Part shown: positions 52,234 to 62,427 of the stretch, piece after piece
Position numbering within the stretch: position 1 is the stretch's first letter
Layout of the letters: each line of letters opens with the position of its first letter
NCBI RefSeq assembly: GCF_023715105.1
Contig: NZ_JAMBNO010000004.1
Coordinates: 1 to 64,000 of the forward strand
Reading direction: 5' to 3'
Length of the DNA stretch: 64,000 bases
Source: Hydrogenophaga intermedia
Lineage (GTDB): Bacteria; Pseudomonadota; Gammaproteobacteria; Burkholderiales; Burkholderiaceae_C
The notes under the pieces: model-generated
Database searches by the model: none
Seen by the model: the letters and a program-made list of their open reading frames with translations, nothing else
What the model was told of the DNA's origin: nothing
Position numbers and translations under genes: made by a program

Positions 52234-52707
52234 ATGCGGCGTTCGTGCGCGTTGCCACGTGCACACCCGCCCGGCTTGCCGTCCACCATCGCCCGCGCTT
52301 TCGCCGTGATCCCGCTGCGCACCTTCATCGTCGAGGACAACCCGCTGATCTACGACCACCTGGCCACCACGCTGCAGGAGCTGGCCGGGGTCGAGGTGAT
52401 CGGCCACGCGCGCGACGAGGCGCACGCAGTGCAATGGCTGCGCCAGGCGCAACCCTTTGAACTCATGATCGTCGACATCTACCTGCTCTCGGGCTCGGGG
52501 CTGGGTGTGCTCAAGGCGGCGCAGGATGCTCGGCTCAGCGCGCGGCGCGTGGTGCTTACCAACCGCGCCACGCCCGACATTCGCCAGCGCTGCGCGCAAC
52601 TTGGCGCCGACCGGGTGTTCGACAAATCCTGCGAACTCGAGGAGCTGATCAGCTACTGCGAACGCATCGCCGACGGTTCGGCCACCGCACCGGGTGGGCT
52701 GCATTGA
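52234..52707 (+). CDS. Stand-alone receiver-domain protein
   Basis: A receiver domain only (IPLRTFIVEDNPLIYDHLAT; phospho-acceptor Asp in MIVDIYLLSG; a Lys after VFD in DRVFDKSC), with no output domain. The start is uncertain: ATG 52234 gives 157 residues with a basic extension, GTG 52306 would begin at the domain edge. The stop overlaps the TTG start of the kinase, so it is coupled to it and may be a phosphate sink or shuttle. Confidence 0.85.
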   Translation: MRRSCALPRAHPPGLPSTIARAFAVIPLRTFIVEDNPLIYDHLATTLQELAGVEVIGHARDEAHAVQWLRQAQPFELMIVDIYLLSGSGLGVLKAAQDARLSARRVVLTNRATPDIRQRCAQLGADRVFDKSCELEELISYCERIADGSATAPGGLH

Positions 52708-54113
52708 CGCCCTGCGCCACCGATACCACCACGCGCCGGCCATGGCGTCAGGCCCTGCGGCGCACCCCGGTGGCCGCGGCCCTGGCGCTGCTGCTGGCAC
52801 TGGGCGTGTTTGCCGGCACCGAATGGACCTACCAGCGCGCCCTGGAGTCGCTGGTGAACCTGGGCGGTCGTGACATCGCGCGCACCGCAGCACAGAACGT
52901 GGTGCGCAGCATGCTCGATCTGGAGTCCGCGCAACGCGGCTACCTGCTCACCGGGCGGCAGCAGTACCTGGCACCCTACCGCAACGCGGCCAACGAACTC
53001 GACAACGCGGTGAGCCGGCTGCGCGAGCACTACCGCAACGACCCCGAACTGTTGCAGTTGGTCGACGCCTTGCATGAGCGTGCGCTGCAGAAGGTCTCGG
53101 AGGCGGCCGAAACGATCGCGCTCTATGACGCCGGCTCGCACCAGGCCTGGCAGGGCCTGGTGCTCACCGATATCGGCCGCGAGAAGATGGAAGCGGTGCG
53201 CCGCGCGGCCGATGTGCTGCTGGTCACCGAGGAGCGCCGCATCGCCGCCGAACGCGTGGCGATCTACCGCACGCTGGCGGTCGGGCGCTTCACGGTGCAT
53301 GGCCTGGCGATGCTGGGGCTGCTGGCCTACGTGTTCTTCCTGCGCCAGAACGCGGTGCTGCACGCGAGCCGCGTGGCGCACGCCCAGCAGCTGCGCAGCG
53401 AGCGCGATTCGCTGGAACGCCAGGTGGCCCTGCGCACCACCGCGCTGCGCAACCTCGCGAGCCACCACGTGAGGGCGCGCGAAGACGAGCGCGGCCGGGT
53501 GGCGCGCGAACTGCACGACGAAATGGGCGGCCTGCTCACCGCCATGAAGCTGGAGATCGCGCGGCTGCGCCGCGTGCCCGAGGTGCCGTCGCTGGCGCTG
53601 GAGCGCGTGGCCGGCATCGAGCAGCGCCTCAACGAGGGCATCGCGGTCAAGCGACGCATCGTGGAGAACCTGCGACCGTCCTCGCTCGACCAACTCGGCC
53701 TGATCCCGGCACTGGAAGTGCTGTGCCGCGACACCGCTGCGGCCCTGGGCATCGCCATCGACACGTATTTTTCATCTGTCGATCTCGACGAGAACGCCGA
53801 GCTGACCGCTTACCGGCTGGTGCAGGAGTCGCTCACCAACGTGAGCAAGTACGCGCACGCGCGCCACGTGCAGGTTCACCTGTCGCAGGCGGGTGATCGC
53901 GTGCGGGTGCGGGTGCATGACGACGGCCGGGGTTTCGACACCGAGAGCGTGCCGGCGGGACACCACGGCCTGCTCGGCATGCGCGTGCGTGTGGAATCGC
54001 ACAGCGGGCAACTGCTGGTGCGCAGCGCCCCCGGCGAGGGCACGCGCATCGACGCCGAACTGCCAGCCCGCGCCGTTGGTAACCCCGAGGTAACCGGTTC
54101 CACCCATAATTGA
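52704..54113 (+). CDS. CHASE3 sensor histidine kinase (HisKA_3)
   Basis: A 469-residue kinase. TM1 is at about residues 23-42, a periplasmic CHASE3 domain (DLESAQRGYLLTGRQQYLAP), TM2 at about 198-218, then HisKA_3 with His271 (VARELHDEMGG) and an ATPase domain (NVSKYAHARHVQV; DDGRGFD). The start is TTG, overlapping the receiver gene stop (TTGA); no ATG is available before the first membrane segment. Confidence 0.9.
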   Translation: MTPCATDTTTRRPWRQALRRTPVAAALALLLALGVFAGTEWTYQRALESLVNLGGRDIARTAAQNVVRSMLDLESAQRGYLLTGRQQYLAPYRNAANELDNAVSRLREHYRNDPELLQLVDALHERALQKVSEAAETIALYDAGSHQAWQGLVLTDIGREKMEAVRRAADVLLVTEERRIAAERVAIYRTLAVGRFTVHGLAMLGLLAYVFFLRQNAVLHASRVAHAQQLRSERDSLERQVALRTTALRNLASHHVRAREDERGRVARELHDEMGGLLTAMKLEIARLRRVPEVPSLALERVAGIEQRLNEGIAVKRRIVENLRPSSLDQLGLIPALEVLCRDTAAALGIAIDTYFSSVDLDENAELTAYRLVQESLTNVSKYAHARHVQVHLSQAGDRVRVRVHDDGRGFDTESVPAGHHGLLGMRVRVESHSGQLLVRSAPGEGTRIDAELPARAVGNPEVTGSTHN

Positions 54114-54172
54114 AACCGAGTTACATGGCCGGACCCTCCGGCCGCCCACACATCCACAGGAGACTGCCCCCC

Positions 54173-55600
54173 ATGCCCACGCGCGCCACCAAGATCGTCG
54201 CCACCCTCGGCCCGGCTTCCAGCGACCCCGCCCTGCTTGAAGCCATGATCCGCGCCGGCGTGAACGTGGTGCGCCTGAACTTCTCGCACGGCACCGCGCA
54301 GGACCACATCGACCGTGCCAACCTCGTGCGCGAGGCCGCGCAGCGCGCGGGCCGCGAGGTTGGCATCATGGCCGACCTGCAGGGCCCCAAGATCCGCGTC
54401 GGCAAGTTCGCCGAGGGCAAGGTGCAGCTCGTGCCGGGCGCCAAGTTCGTGCTGGACGCCGCTCGCAACGAGCCCGGCGACGCGCTCGGCGTGGGCCTGG
54501 ACTACAAAGAGCTGCCGCGCGATGTGAAGCCCGGCGACACCTTGCTGCTCAACGACGGTCTGATCGTGCTCACGGTGGACGCAGTGCAGGGCCCGGCGGT
54601 GCACACCACCGTCAAGCTCGGCGGCGAGCTCTCCAACAACAAGGGCATCAACAAACAGGGCGGCGGCCTCACCGCGCCTGCGCTCACCGCCAAGGACATG
54701 GACGACATCAAGACCGCCATGGGCCTGAAGGCCGACTACGTGGCGGTGAGCTTCCCCAAGAACGCCACCGACATGGAGCTCGCACGGCAGCTCTGCGCGG
54801 TGGCCGGTGGTGGCCACAAGCCAGGCCTGATCGCCAAGATCGAACGCGCCGAAGCCATCCCCGAACTCGCCAACATCCTCAAGGTGTCCGACGGCATCAT
54901 GGTCGCGCGCGGCGACCTGGCGGTGGAGGTGGGCAACGCTGCCGTACCCGCACTGCAGAAGCACATGATTCGCCTGGCACGCGAGATGGACAAGGTCGTG
55001 ATCACCGCCACACAGATGATGGAGAGCATGATCGTGAACCCCGTGCCCACACGCGCCGAGGTGAGCGACGTGGCCAATGCCGTGCTCGACGGCACCGACG
55101 CGGTGATGCTCAGCGCCGAAACCGCGGCCGGCAAGTTCCCGCTGGAAACGGTGGAGCAGATGGCCGCCATCTGCCTTGAGGCCGAGAAGGCCGACCTGCA
55201 CGAACTCGGCGCGGATTTCCAGGGCAAGACCTTCACCCGCATCGACCACAGCATCGCCATGGGCGCGCTTTTCACCGCGCACCACCTGGGGGCCAAGGCC
55301 ATCGTCGCGCTCACCGATTCGGGCTCCACCGCGCTGTGGATGAGCCGGCACATCGTGCGCACCCCCATCTACGCGATGACGCCCAACCTGGCCACCCAGC
55401 GCCGCATGACGCTGTACCGCAACGTGCGCCCGCTGCTGATGGAGACCAACGTCGATCGCGACAACGCGCTGGCCGATGCCGAGGCGCACCTGAAGAAACG
55501 CGGCATCGTGCAGGCGGGCGACGTGTACGCCATCACCGTGGGCGAGCCCATGGGCCAGCCGGGCGGCACCAATACGCTCAAGATCTGCCGCGCCAGCTGA
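54173..55600 (+). CDS. pyk: Pyruvate kinase
   Basis: A 475-residue glycolytic enzyme (phosphoenolpyruvate + ADP to pyruvate + ATP). N-terminal TKIVATLGPASSDPALLEAM, LNFSHG, and the active-site IMVARGDLAVEVG are intact. AGGAGA (54158-54163) precedes ATG 54173. Pyk type II-like by length. Confidence 0.97.
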   Translation: MPTRATKIVATLGPASSDPALLEAMIRAGVNVVRLNFSHGTAQDHIDRANLVREAAQRAGREVGIMADLQGPKIRVGKFAEGKVQLVPGAKFVLDAARNEPGDALGVGLDYKELPRDVKPGDTLLLNDGLIVLTVDAVQGPAVHTTVKLGGELSNNKGINKQGGGLTAPALTAKDMDDIKTAMGLKADYVAVSFPKNATDMELARQLCAVAGGGHKPGLIAKIERAEAIPELANILKVSDGIMVARGDLAVEVGNAAVPALQKHMIRLAREMDKVVITATQMMESMIVNPVPTRAEVSDVANAVLDGTDAVMLSAETAAGKFPLETVEQMAAICLEAEKADLHELGADFQGKTFTRIDHSIAMGALFTAHHLGAKAIVALTDSGSTALWMSRHIVRTPIYAMTPNLATQRRMTLYRNVRPLLMETNVDRDNALADAEAHLKKRGIVQAGDVYAITVGEPMGQPGGTNTLKICRAS

Positions 55601-55610
55601 GGCACGGTGC

Positions 55611-56378
55611 TCAGTCGATGCGCATCGAGATGCCGGTCACGAACGTGAGATCGCCCTTCTCGATGCCGACACCCGGGTCGCTGTCGTAGCGGTAGCTCAG
55701 GCCTGCCGACAGGTTGATGCGCTGCGTCATCGCCACCGTCAGACCAGTGTCCAGCACCGCACGGTACTTGCTGCGTTCGCGCAGGTCGGGATAGAGCGTG
55801 AGCTTCTGTCGCAGGCTGGTGGTGTCGGTGAGCTTGTGGCTCGATTCCTCGGCCAGCACCAGCTCGGCGCGCCCGTAACGGTCGCGCACAGCGCCGGCGA
55901 CATCAATCGGCGCCAGGTAGCGGTCCTGGGTGTAGCCCAGACCGACCGACACATCGAAGAAGCCGCCGTCGTCGTGCCACAGGTGGCGGCCCACACCGCC
56001 GGCCACCGAGTAGCGCGCCGCGATGTTGGCCAGGCGGTCGCGCTGCCATTCGGCGGCACCGAAGCCGAACCAGTCGACGCCGAAATCGCGGTTGTACTGG
56101 GTGCGCAGGCCATAGCGTTCGATGGTGTCGGCGCCGTTGCTGCGCGCGCGGTCGGCGCGGGCGTCCCAGGTCCATTTGTCCTGCGTGGTCTGGCGCGCGC
56201 CTTCGGCCGACAAGTTCAGCGAGCCGGCGTCGTTGTTGCCTGAGGAGACGTTGGCACCCGCGGTCAGCAGGTAACGCCACTGCCCGTCGGGCTTGAGCGT
56301 GACCTGGGCTGGCGCCAGCAGAGGCACAAGCAGCAGGACGGCGCCCAGCGACGCGAAGCGGGGATGGCGGGGAAACAT
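55611..56378 (-). CDS. DUF481 outer-membrane protein
   Basis: A 255-residue secreted protein: signal peptide (MFPRHPRFASLGAVLLLVPL LAPAQ) then alternating amphipathic strands typical of a beta barrel, ending in ISMRID. DUF481 includes the salt-induced YdiY family. An AAAGGAG site fixes ATG 56378; it is convergent with pyk. Confidence 0.85.
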   Translation of the reverse strand: MFPRHPRFASLGAVLLLVPLLAPAQVTLKPDGQWRYLLTAGANVSSGNNDAGSLNLSAEGARQTTQDKWTWDARADRARSNGADTIERYGLRTQYNRDFGVDWFGFGAAEWQRDRLANIAARYSVAGGVGRHLWHDDGGFFDVSVGLGYTQDRYLAPIDVAGAVRDRYGRAELVLAEESSHKLTDTTSLRQKLTLYPDLRERSKYRAVLDTGLTVAMTQRINLSAGLSYRYDSDPGVGIEKGDLTFVTGISMRID

Positions 56379-56500
56379 GGCAACTCCTTTCTTTGGGCAA
56401 ACCAGAAAGGGTCGGCGCCGGCGCCCCGAGGTTCCCCACGGGTTGTGACGATTTGTCGCACCGAGCGCATCGGGCAGCGCTTCGATGGCGTAATCCATTG

Positions 56501-57376
56501 ATGCCCGATCTCATCCGCCGCGGACTCACCGCCCTGGGCCTGCTGCCACTGCTGCAGGCCTGTTCGCCACTGCGCGTGATCGACGCGCTGGTGCCCTCCG
56601 ACACCCACACCCGCGTGCCCGACCAAGCCTATGGGCCCGATCCGCGCCAACGGCTGGATGTCTACCTGCCCGTAAAGCCGCTGCCGCTTGCCCCCATCGC
56701 CGTGTTCTTCTATGGCGGCAGCTGGACCACCGGTGAGCGCGCCGACTACCGCTTCGTCGGTGAAGCCCTGGCCTCGCGCGGCATCGTCACGCTGGTGCCC
56801 GACTACCGGCTCAGCCCCGCGGTGCGCTACCCGGCCTTCGTGCGCGACAGCGCCCGTGCGCTGCGCTGGGCGCAAGAGCGCGCACGCGATTTCGGCGCCG
56901 ATCCGGCCCGCTTGTTCGTCTGCGGCCACAGCGCAGGTGCCTACAACGCGGCCATGCTCGCGCTTGACCCGCGTTGGTTGCTCGAGGCAGGCATGGCGCC
57001 GGGACAGCTCGCGGGCTGGGCGGGCCTCGCCGGACCGTACGACTTCCTGCCCATCGTGCAGCCGCAAACGCGCACGGCCTTCAACTGGCCCGACACCCCC
57101 GTCGACTCGCAGCCGCTGTTCCACGCCGAGCGCCTGCGCGGGCCGGCACCGCCCGCTCTGCTGCTGGCGCCGCTGAAGGACCCACTGGTGGAGCCTCAGC
57201 GCAACACGGTGGCGCTGGCCAGCGCGCTGCAGGCGCGCGGCGTGTCGGTGCAACACGCACTGCTGCCACGGGTGAGTCACGCCACGCTGGTCGCCACGCT
57301 GGCGCCGCCGCTGCGGCCGCTGGCCCCGACACTGGACCGGCTCGCCGGCTTCATGGGCTCCCCGGATCGGTCCTGA
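56501..57376 (+). CDS. Alpha/beta hydrolase lipoprotein (carboxylesterase-like)
   Basis: A 291-residue hydrolase with lipobox PLLQAC (Cys21), oxyanion YGGSWTTG, nucleophile Ser in [10 protein letters not shown], Asp in [10 protein letters not shown] and His in RVSHATL. It resembles BD-FAE esterases of the hormone-sensitive-lipase-like class. Substrate unknown. Divergent from the DUF481 gene. Confidence 0.87.
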   Translation: MPDLIRRGLTALGLLPLLQACSPLRVIDALVPSDTHTRVPDQAYGPDPRQRLDVYLPVKPLPLAPIAVFFYGGSWTTGERADYRFVGEALASRGIVTLVPDYRLSPAVRYPAFVRDSARALRWAQERARDFGADPARLFVCGHSAGAYNAAMLALDPRWLLEAGMAPGQLAGWAGLAGPYDFLPIVQPQTRTAFNWPDTPVDSQPLFHAERLRGPAPPALLLAPLKDPLVEPQRNTVALASALQARGVSVQHALLPRVSHATLVATLAPPLRPLAPTLDRLAGFMGSPDRS

Positions 57377-57464
57377 CGAAGGGCCCAAAGCTAGAATCGT
57401 CGGCTGTCCATGCAGCCCGGCGGGCTGCCGCCTCGCCCACCCGAACCCTTCGAAGGAACTCCCG

Positions 57465-58529
57465 ATGGCCCTCGTCTCCATGCGCGAACTGCTCGACCAC
57501 GCCGCTGCCAACGGCTATGGCATCCCGGCGTTCAACGTGAACAACCTCGAACAGGTGCAGGCCGTGATGATGGCCGCCAACGAGGTGGGTGCCCCGGTCA
57601 TCCTTCAAGCCAGCGCTGGCGCACGCAAGTACGCGGGCGAGGCCTTCATCAAGCACCTGATCCAGGCCGCGATCGAGATGTACCCGCACATCCCGCTCGT
57701 GATGCACCAGGACCACGGACAAAGCCCCGACGTGTGCCGCGGCGCGATCGACCTCGGCTTTTCCTCGGTGATGATGGACGGCAGCCTCGAGGCCGACGGC
57801 AAGACCATCGCCAGCTACGACTACAACGTCGACGTGACGAAGAAGGTGGTGGAGATGGCCCACAAACTCGGCGTCACCGTCGAGGGCGAGCTGGGCTGCC
57901 TGGGCAGCCTGGAAACCATGAAGGGTGACAAGGAAGACGGCCACGGAACCGACGCCACCATGACGCGCGAACAACTGCTCACCGACCCCGAGCAGGCTGC
58001 CGATTTCGTGAAGAAGACCCAGCTCGACGCCCTGGCCATCGCCATCGGCACCAGCCACGGCGCCTACAAGTTCACCCGCAAGCCCACGGGCGACATCCTG
58101 GCCATCGACCGCATTCAGGAGATCCACCGCCGCCTGCCCAACACCCACCTGGTGATGCACGGCTCCTCCAGCGTGCCGCAGGAGTTGCTGGCGCAGATCA
58201 ACCAGTACGGCGGCAAGATGAAGGAAACCTACGGCGTGCCGGTCGAGGAGATCCAGAAGGCCATCAAGTTCGGCGTGCGCAAGATCAACATCGACACCGA
58301 CATCCGCCTGGCCATGACCGGCGCGGTGCGCAAGTTCCTGGCCGAGAACCCCGACAAGTTCGACGCCCGTGAGTGGCTCAAGCCCGCGCGCGAAGCCGCC
58401 AAGCAAGTCTGCAAGCAGCGCTACATCGAGTTCGGCTGCGAAGGCCAGGCCGGCAAGATCAAGGGCGAGCCGCTGCAGGTGGTGGCGGGCAAATACGCCA
58501 AGGGCGAACTGGCCCAGGTTGTGAACTGA
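57465..58529 (+). CDS. fba: Fructose-bisphosphate aldolase, class II
   Basis: A 354-residue zinc-dependent aldolase. Metal-binding [15 protein letters not shown] and HGSSSVP segments, with [10 protein letters not shown] near the C-terminus. AAGGAA precedes ATG 57465. Followed by its own terminator. Confidence 0.97.
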   Translation: MALVSMRELLDHAAANGYGIPAFNVNNLEQVQAVMMAANEVGAPVILQASAGARKYAGEAFIKHLIQAAIEMYPHIPLVMHQDHGQSPDVCRGAIDLGFSSVMMDGSLEADGKTIASYDYNVDVTKKVVEMAHKLGVTVEGELGCLGSLETMKGDKEDGHGTDATMTREQLLTDPEQAADFVKKTQLDALAIAIGTSHGAYKFTRKPTGDILAIDRIQEIHRRLPNTHLVMHGSSSVPQELLAQINQYGGKMKETYGVPVEEIQKAIKFGVRKINIDTDIRLAMTGAVRKFLAENPDKFDAREWLKPAREAAKQVCKQRYIEFGCEGQAGKIKGEPLQVVAGKYAKGELAQVVN

Positions 58530-58549
58530 TTCACCGCGAAGCCCCAACG

Positions 58550-58585
58550 CGCCACCGCTGCGGCACCGCCGGCGGTGGCGTTTTT
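58550..58585 (+). terminator. Intrinsic terminator after fba
   Basis: CGCCACCGC (58550-58558) pairs with GCGGTGGCG (58572-58580), followed by TTTTT (58581-58585). Confidence 0.9.
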
Positions 58586-58607
58586 CATGGTGCCCGGTCG
58601 TGACGCC

Positions 58608-59435
58608 TCAGTCCTCCCAGGCCGCGGTCTGGATCGCCGCGACGATCTCGCGCCCGGTGCGGATCAGCGCGGGCGCGAAGTCCTCATGCAGCAAGGCGCC
58701 CTGCAGGCGCGCGGCCGGCCCGCCCACGGTGAGTGAGAGTGCCTCGCGGCCGTCGCCCAGGTCCAGCCCCACGCCGATGGCCGCAATGTCCTGCTCCCAC
58801 TCCGAGGCCGACACCGCATAGCCGCGCACAGCGTGCTCCGCCTCCGCACGGCTGAGCCCCGCCTCGCGCGCGGGCCAGCGCACCGGGTCCTCGGCCTGTA
58901 GCCGGCGCGCGATGAGCGCCTGCATGCCCGGCGTGGACGCGCACCAGATCGCACGGCCCATGGCGGTCTCGGCAAAGGGCAGGCGCGTGCCCACGTCCAG
59001 GCCAAGGATGAGACGTGCGGTGCTGCGGCAATGCGCCACGTAGACCACCGAGGTGTCGTGCCGCACGCCGAGCGAAATGGCGGCCTGCGTGTGCTCGGCC
59101 AGCGCCTCCATGAACGGCCGCGCGATGCGCCCGATCTGGAAGTTCGACAGCACGCTGAAGCCCAGCGAGAGCACCGCCGGGCTGAGCGCGTACTCGCCCG
59201 TGGCCGCGCGGTGACGCAGGTAACCCAGGCTCGTGAGCGTGAACGTGAGGCGCGAGACCGTCGCTTGCGGCAAACCGGTGCGGCGCGCGAGCTCCTGGTG
59301 GGCCAGCCAGCGATCGGCCGGGCCGAAGCAGCGCAGCACCGTGAGCCCGCGCGCCAACGCGGTAACGAAGCGGCGGTCCTGCGCGGGGTCGGCATCGGCG
59401 AGCGGGGGTGAAGCGGTGTGGCGCTGGCGGCCCAT
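58608..59435 (-). CDS. IclR-family transcriptional regulator
   Basis: A 275-residue regulator with an N-terminal winged helix (residues about 24-85; RTGLPQATVSRLTFTLTSLG) and a C-terminal ligand domain (ISLGVRHDTSVVYVAHCRS; TAMGRAIWCA). Divergent from an acyl-CoA synthetase and a Bug protein, so control of organic-acid or fatty-acid use is inferred. Confidence 0.9.
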   Translation of the reverse strand: MGRQRHTASPPLADADPAQDRRFVTALARGLTVLRCFGPADRWLAHQELARRTGLPQATVSRLTFTLTSLGYLRHRAATGEYALSPAVLSLGFSVLSNFQIGRIARPFMEALAEHTQAAISLGVRHDTSVVYVAHCRSTARLILGLDVGTRLPFAETAMGRAIWCASTPGMQALIARRLQAEDPVRWPAREAGLSRAEAEHAVRGYAVSASEWEQDIAAIGVGLDLGDGREALSLTVGGPAARLQGALLHEDFAPALIRTGREIVAAIQTAAWED

Positions 59436-59456
59436 GGCTTGTCCTTTTCTGCAGAT

Positions 59457-59582
59457 CGGAATATCGGGTCCGTCGCGTTCTGTGATATTCCGCTGTTCGG
59501 AATTTTCCCGAAGTGCCGGGTCGCAACGGATGCTCGATTTCCCTGAGTCAGGTTGACGTTACCTCTGGTACCGCCGCATATT
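59457..59582. promoter_or_regulatory. Divergent control region: CGGAAT-type operators and a plus-strand promoter
   Basis: CGGAATATC (59457-59465) and GATATTCCG (59484-59492) form a perfect 9-bp inverted repeat with 18 bases between. Further half-sites TTCGGAA (59497-59503) and CCGAA follow. TTGACG (59553-59558) and CATATT (59577-59582), 18 apart, make a likely promoter for the synthetase gene. The IclR-family protein next to it is the probable binder. Confidence 0.6.
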
Positions 59583-59631
59583 GACTGTCCCCGATCGTTT
59601 TTCCGATCAGCGGAATAGCTTCAAGCCCGCC

Positions 59632-61320
59632 ATGCCCACGCCACCCGCCGACCACTGGCCACCCGGCCTGCCGCGCCACCTGGCGCTGCCGGCCACCAAC
59701 GTCTACGCCAATCTGGCGGCGTCGGTCGCGCGGCATCCGGAGAAGACCTTCACCGTCTTCTACGACACCGCGCTCAGCTACGTCGCCTTTCAGCGCGAAG
59801 CGGAGTTGCTGGCCGGTTACCTGCAGCAGGTGTGTGGCGTGCAGGCGGGCGATCGCGTGCTGCTGTGCCTGCAGAACAGTCCCCAGTGGGCGCTGGCGTT
59901 CTACGCCATCCTGCGCGCCAACGCGGTGGTGGTGCCGGTGAACCCCATGAACCGCACCGAAGAGTTGCGCCATTGCGTCGACGACAGCGGCGCGCGCGTG
60001 GCCTTCGTCGCGCAGGACTTGCTGGCGCAAGCGCAGCCCCTGCTGGCCGAGGCCGGCGCCGACGGCCTGCACCACGTGGTGGTGGCCACCTACAGCGACC
60101 ACCTGCGCGCACCGACGGAGCTGCGCGTGCCCGAGTTCGTGAGCGCACCGCGCGCCGCGCTGGACGATCCGCGCCTGCATGCCTGGGCCGATGCCGTGGC
60201 CAGCGCCCACACCCCGGGCCCGCTCACCGCAGGACCAGACGACCTCTGCGCCATGCCCTACACCTCGGGCACCACCGGCAAGCCCAAGGGCTGCATGCAC
60301 ACCCACCGCAGCGTGATGGCCACGCTGGTGGGCGGGGTGCAATGGTTCGGCACCACGGCCGATGCGGTCTGCCTCTCGGTGCTGCCCTTCTTTCACGTCA
60401 CCGGGCTGGCCGGCAGCCTCAACGGCCCGTTGTACGCGGGCGCCACGATCGTGGTGCTGGCGCGCTGGGACCGCGAGGCCGCGGCGATCTGCATGGCGCG
60501 CTATCGCGTGACGATGTGGCAGGCGATCTCGACCATGGTGATCGACTTCCTCGCGCAACCGCAGCTCGAGCGCTTCGACCTCTCGAGCCTGGCCTGCGTG
60601 CGCGGCGGTGGTGCGGCCATGCCCGATGCGCTGGCCGCACGCCTGAAGGCCCTTACCGGGCGCGACTACATCGAGGGCTATGGCATGACCGAGACCATGG
60701 CCGCCACGCATATCAACCCGCTGCACCGGCCCAAGCCGCAGTGCCTGGGCCTGCCGGTGTTCGACGTCGACGCCCGCGTGATCGACCCCGCCACGCTGGC
60801 CGAACAGCCCGCGGGCGCCACCGGCGAAATCGTGGTGCACGGACCGCAGATCATGCAGGGCTACTGGCGCAATCCGCAGGCCACGCAGGACGCCTTCATC
60901 GACATCGACGGCAAGCGCTTCCTGCGCACCGGCGACCTGGGCCACGTCGACGAAGAAGGCTACTTCTTCATGACCGACCGCTTGAAGCGCATGATCAACG
61001 CCAGCGGCTACAAGGTCTGGCCGGCCGAGGTGGAAGCGCTGATGTACCACCACCCGGCCATCCAGGAAGCCTGCGTGATCGGTGCGCGCGATCCGCGCCG
61101 CGGCGAGACCGTCAAGGCGCTCGTGGTGCTGCGCCCCGGGCAACGCGGCAAGGTCAGCGAGCAAGACGTCATCGACTGGGCGCACGGCCACATGGCCGCC
61201 TACAAGAGCCCGCGCATCGTGGAATTCGTGGAGTCGCTGCCCCGCTCGGGCAGCGGCAAGGTGATGTGGCGCGAACTGCAGGAACAGCAGGCCGCGCGCG
61301 ACGCCACCGGCCCATCGTGA
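59632..61320 (+). CDS. AMP-forming acyl-CoA synthetase
   Basis: A 562-residue enzyme with the P-loop YTSGTTGKPKG, GYGMTE adenine-binding motif, RTGDLG and YKVWPAEVE linker. It activates an organic or fatty acid to its CoA ester; chain length cannot be told. ATG 59632 is preferred to an upstream TTG at 59581 that overlaps the promoter. Confidence 0.92.
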   Translation: MPTPPADHWPPGLPRHLALPATNVYANLAASVARHPEKTFTVFYDTALSYVAFQREAELLAGYLQQVCGVQAGDRVLLCLQNSPQWALAFYAILRANAVVVPVNPMNRTEELRHCVDDSGARVAFVAQDLLAQAQPLLAEAGADGLHHVVVATYSDHLRAPTELRVPEFVSAPRAALDDPRLHAWADAVASAHTPGPLTAGPDDLCAMPYTSGTTGKPKGCMHTHRSVMATLVGGVQWFGTTADAVCLSVLPFFHVTGLAGSLNGPLYAGATIVVLARWDREAAAICMARYRVTMWQAISTMVIDFLAQPQLERFDLSSLACVRGGGAAMPDALAARLKALTGRDYIEGYGMTETMAATHINPLHRPKPQCLGLPVFDVDARVIDPATLAEQPAGATGEIVVHGPQIMQGYWRNPQATQDAFIDIDGKRFLRTGDLGHVDEEGYFFMTDRLKRMINASGYKVWPAEVEALMYHHPAIQEACVIGARDPRRGETVKALVVLRPGQRGKVSEQDVIDWAHGHMAAYKSPRIVEFVESLPRSGSGKVMWRELQEQQAARDATGPS

Positions 61321-61388
61321 AACCCCTCGCCGTGCGTTGCGCGGCAACCCTCGCCAACCGGCAGCCCACCCAGCAAGGAGACGACAGC

Positions 61389-62381
61389 ATGACAAAAGCG
61401 AACCCACCCACCATCCGCCGCCGCACCCTGCTGCTGGCCGGCGTCGCCGCCGGCAGCGGCGCTGCCCCCTGGGTGTCGGCGCATGCGCAGGCCTACCCCA
61501 GCCGCCCCATCACGCTCATCGTGCCGTGGCCCGCGGGCGGCTCGACCGATCGCCACATGCGCACGCTGGCAGAGATCGCCAGCCGCCACCTCGGCCAGCC
61601 AATCACGATCGAGAACCGCCCCGGCGCCGGCGGCACGCTCGGGCCTGCGAGCATGGCCCAGACGGCGAAACCCGACGGCTACACCATCTCGCAATTCCCG
61701 CTCGGCCTGCTGCGCATGCCGCACATGCAGAAGACCAACTGGGACCCACTCAACGACTTCACCTACATCATCGGCGTCTCGGGCTACACCTTCGGCCTCA
61801 CGGTGAAGGCCGACTCGCCCTACAAGACCTTCAAGGACTACATCGAGGCCGCGCGGCAGAAACCCGGCGAGATCAACTACGGCTCCACCGGCACCGGCAG
61901 CAGCCCGCACCTGCTGATGGAGGAACTGGCTGGCAACGCCAAGGTCAAGCTCGTGCACGTGCCCTTCAAGGGCAACGCCGACCTGCAGGCCGCACTGCTG
62001 GGTGGCCACGTGATGGCGCAAAGCGACGCCAGTGGCTGGGACAAGTACGTCGATGGCGGCCAGATGCGCCTGCTGGTCACCTTCGGCGAGCAGCGCACCC
62101 AGCGCTGGCCGGAGGTGCCCACCGCACAGGAGTTGGGCTATGGCGTGGTGTCCACCTCGCCCTACGGCCTGGCCGGCCCCAAGGGCATGGACCCGGCCGT
62201 CGTCAAGACGCTGCACGACGCCTTCAAGAAGGCCATGGACGACCCCAAGCACATGGAGGTGCTGGGCCAGCTCAACCAGGCCGTGTGGTACCGCAATGGC
62301 GAGGACTACCGCAAATGGGCCACCGAAACCTTCGCCAAGGACAAGGCGCTGATCGAGCGCCTGGGGCTGGCCGCCAAGTGA
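61389..62381 (+). CDS. Bug-family (TctC-like) periplasmic binding protein
   Basis: A 330-residue secreted solute-binding protein. The N-terminus RRRTLLLAGVAAGSG resembles a Tat signal, cleavage likely near SAHA|QA; the Bug landmarks YPSRPITLIVPWPAGGSTD and ENRPGAGG follow. No TctAB membrane genes are near, the usual state for this very large family in Comamonadaceae. AAGGAG (61374-61379) precedes the start. Ligand probably a carboxylate used with the synthetase. Confidence 0.92.
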   Translation: MTKANPPTIRRRTLLLAGVAAGSGAAPWVSAHAQAYPSRPITLIVPWPAGGSTDRHMRTLAEIASRHLGQPITIENRPGAGGTLGPASMAQTAKPDGYTISQFPLGLLRMPHMQKTNWDPLNDFTYIIGVSGYTFGLTVKADSPYKTFKDYIEAARQKPGEINYGSTGTGSSPHLLMEELAGNAKVKLVHVPFKGNADLQAALLGGHVMAQSDASGWDKYVDGGQMRLLVTFGEQRTQRWPEVPTAQELGYGVVSTSPYGLAGPKGMDPAVVKTLHDAFKKAMDDPKHMEVLGQLNQAVWYRNGEDYRKWATETFAKDKALIERLGLAAK

Positions 62382-62427
62382 TTTCCGCTCGCCGCGCCAA
62401 CTTGCGATAATCCCGGCGAACTGCACA

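Noticed and set aside
59548..61407. Long minus-strand open frame opposite the acyl-CoA synthetase
   Set aside because: The synthetase has all its motifs; the opposite frame is Gly/His/Ala-rich without domains and has no ribosome site.
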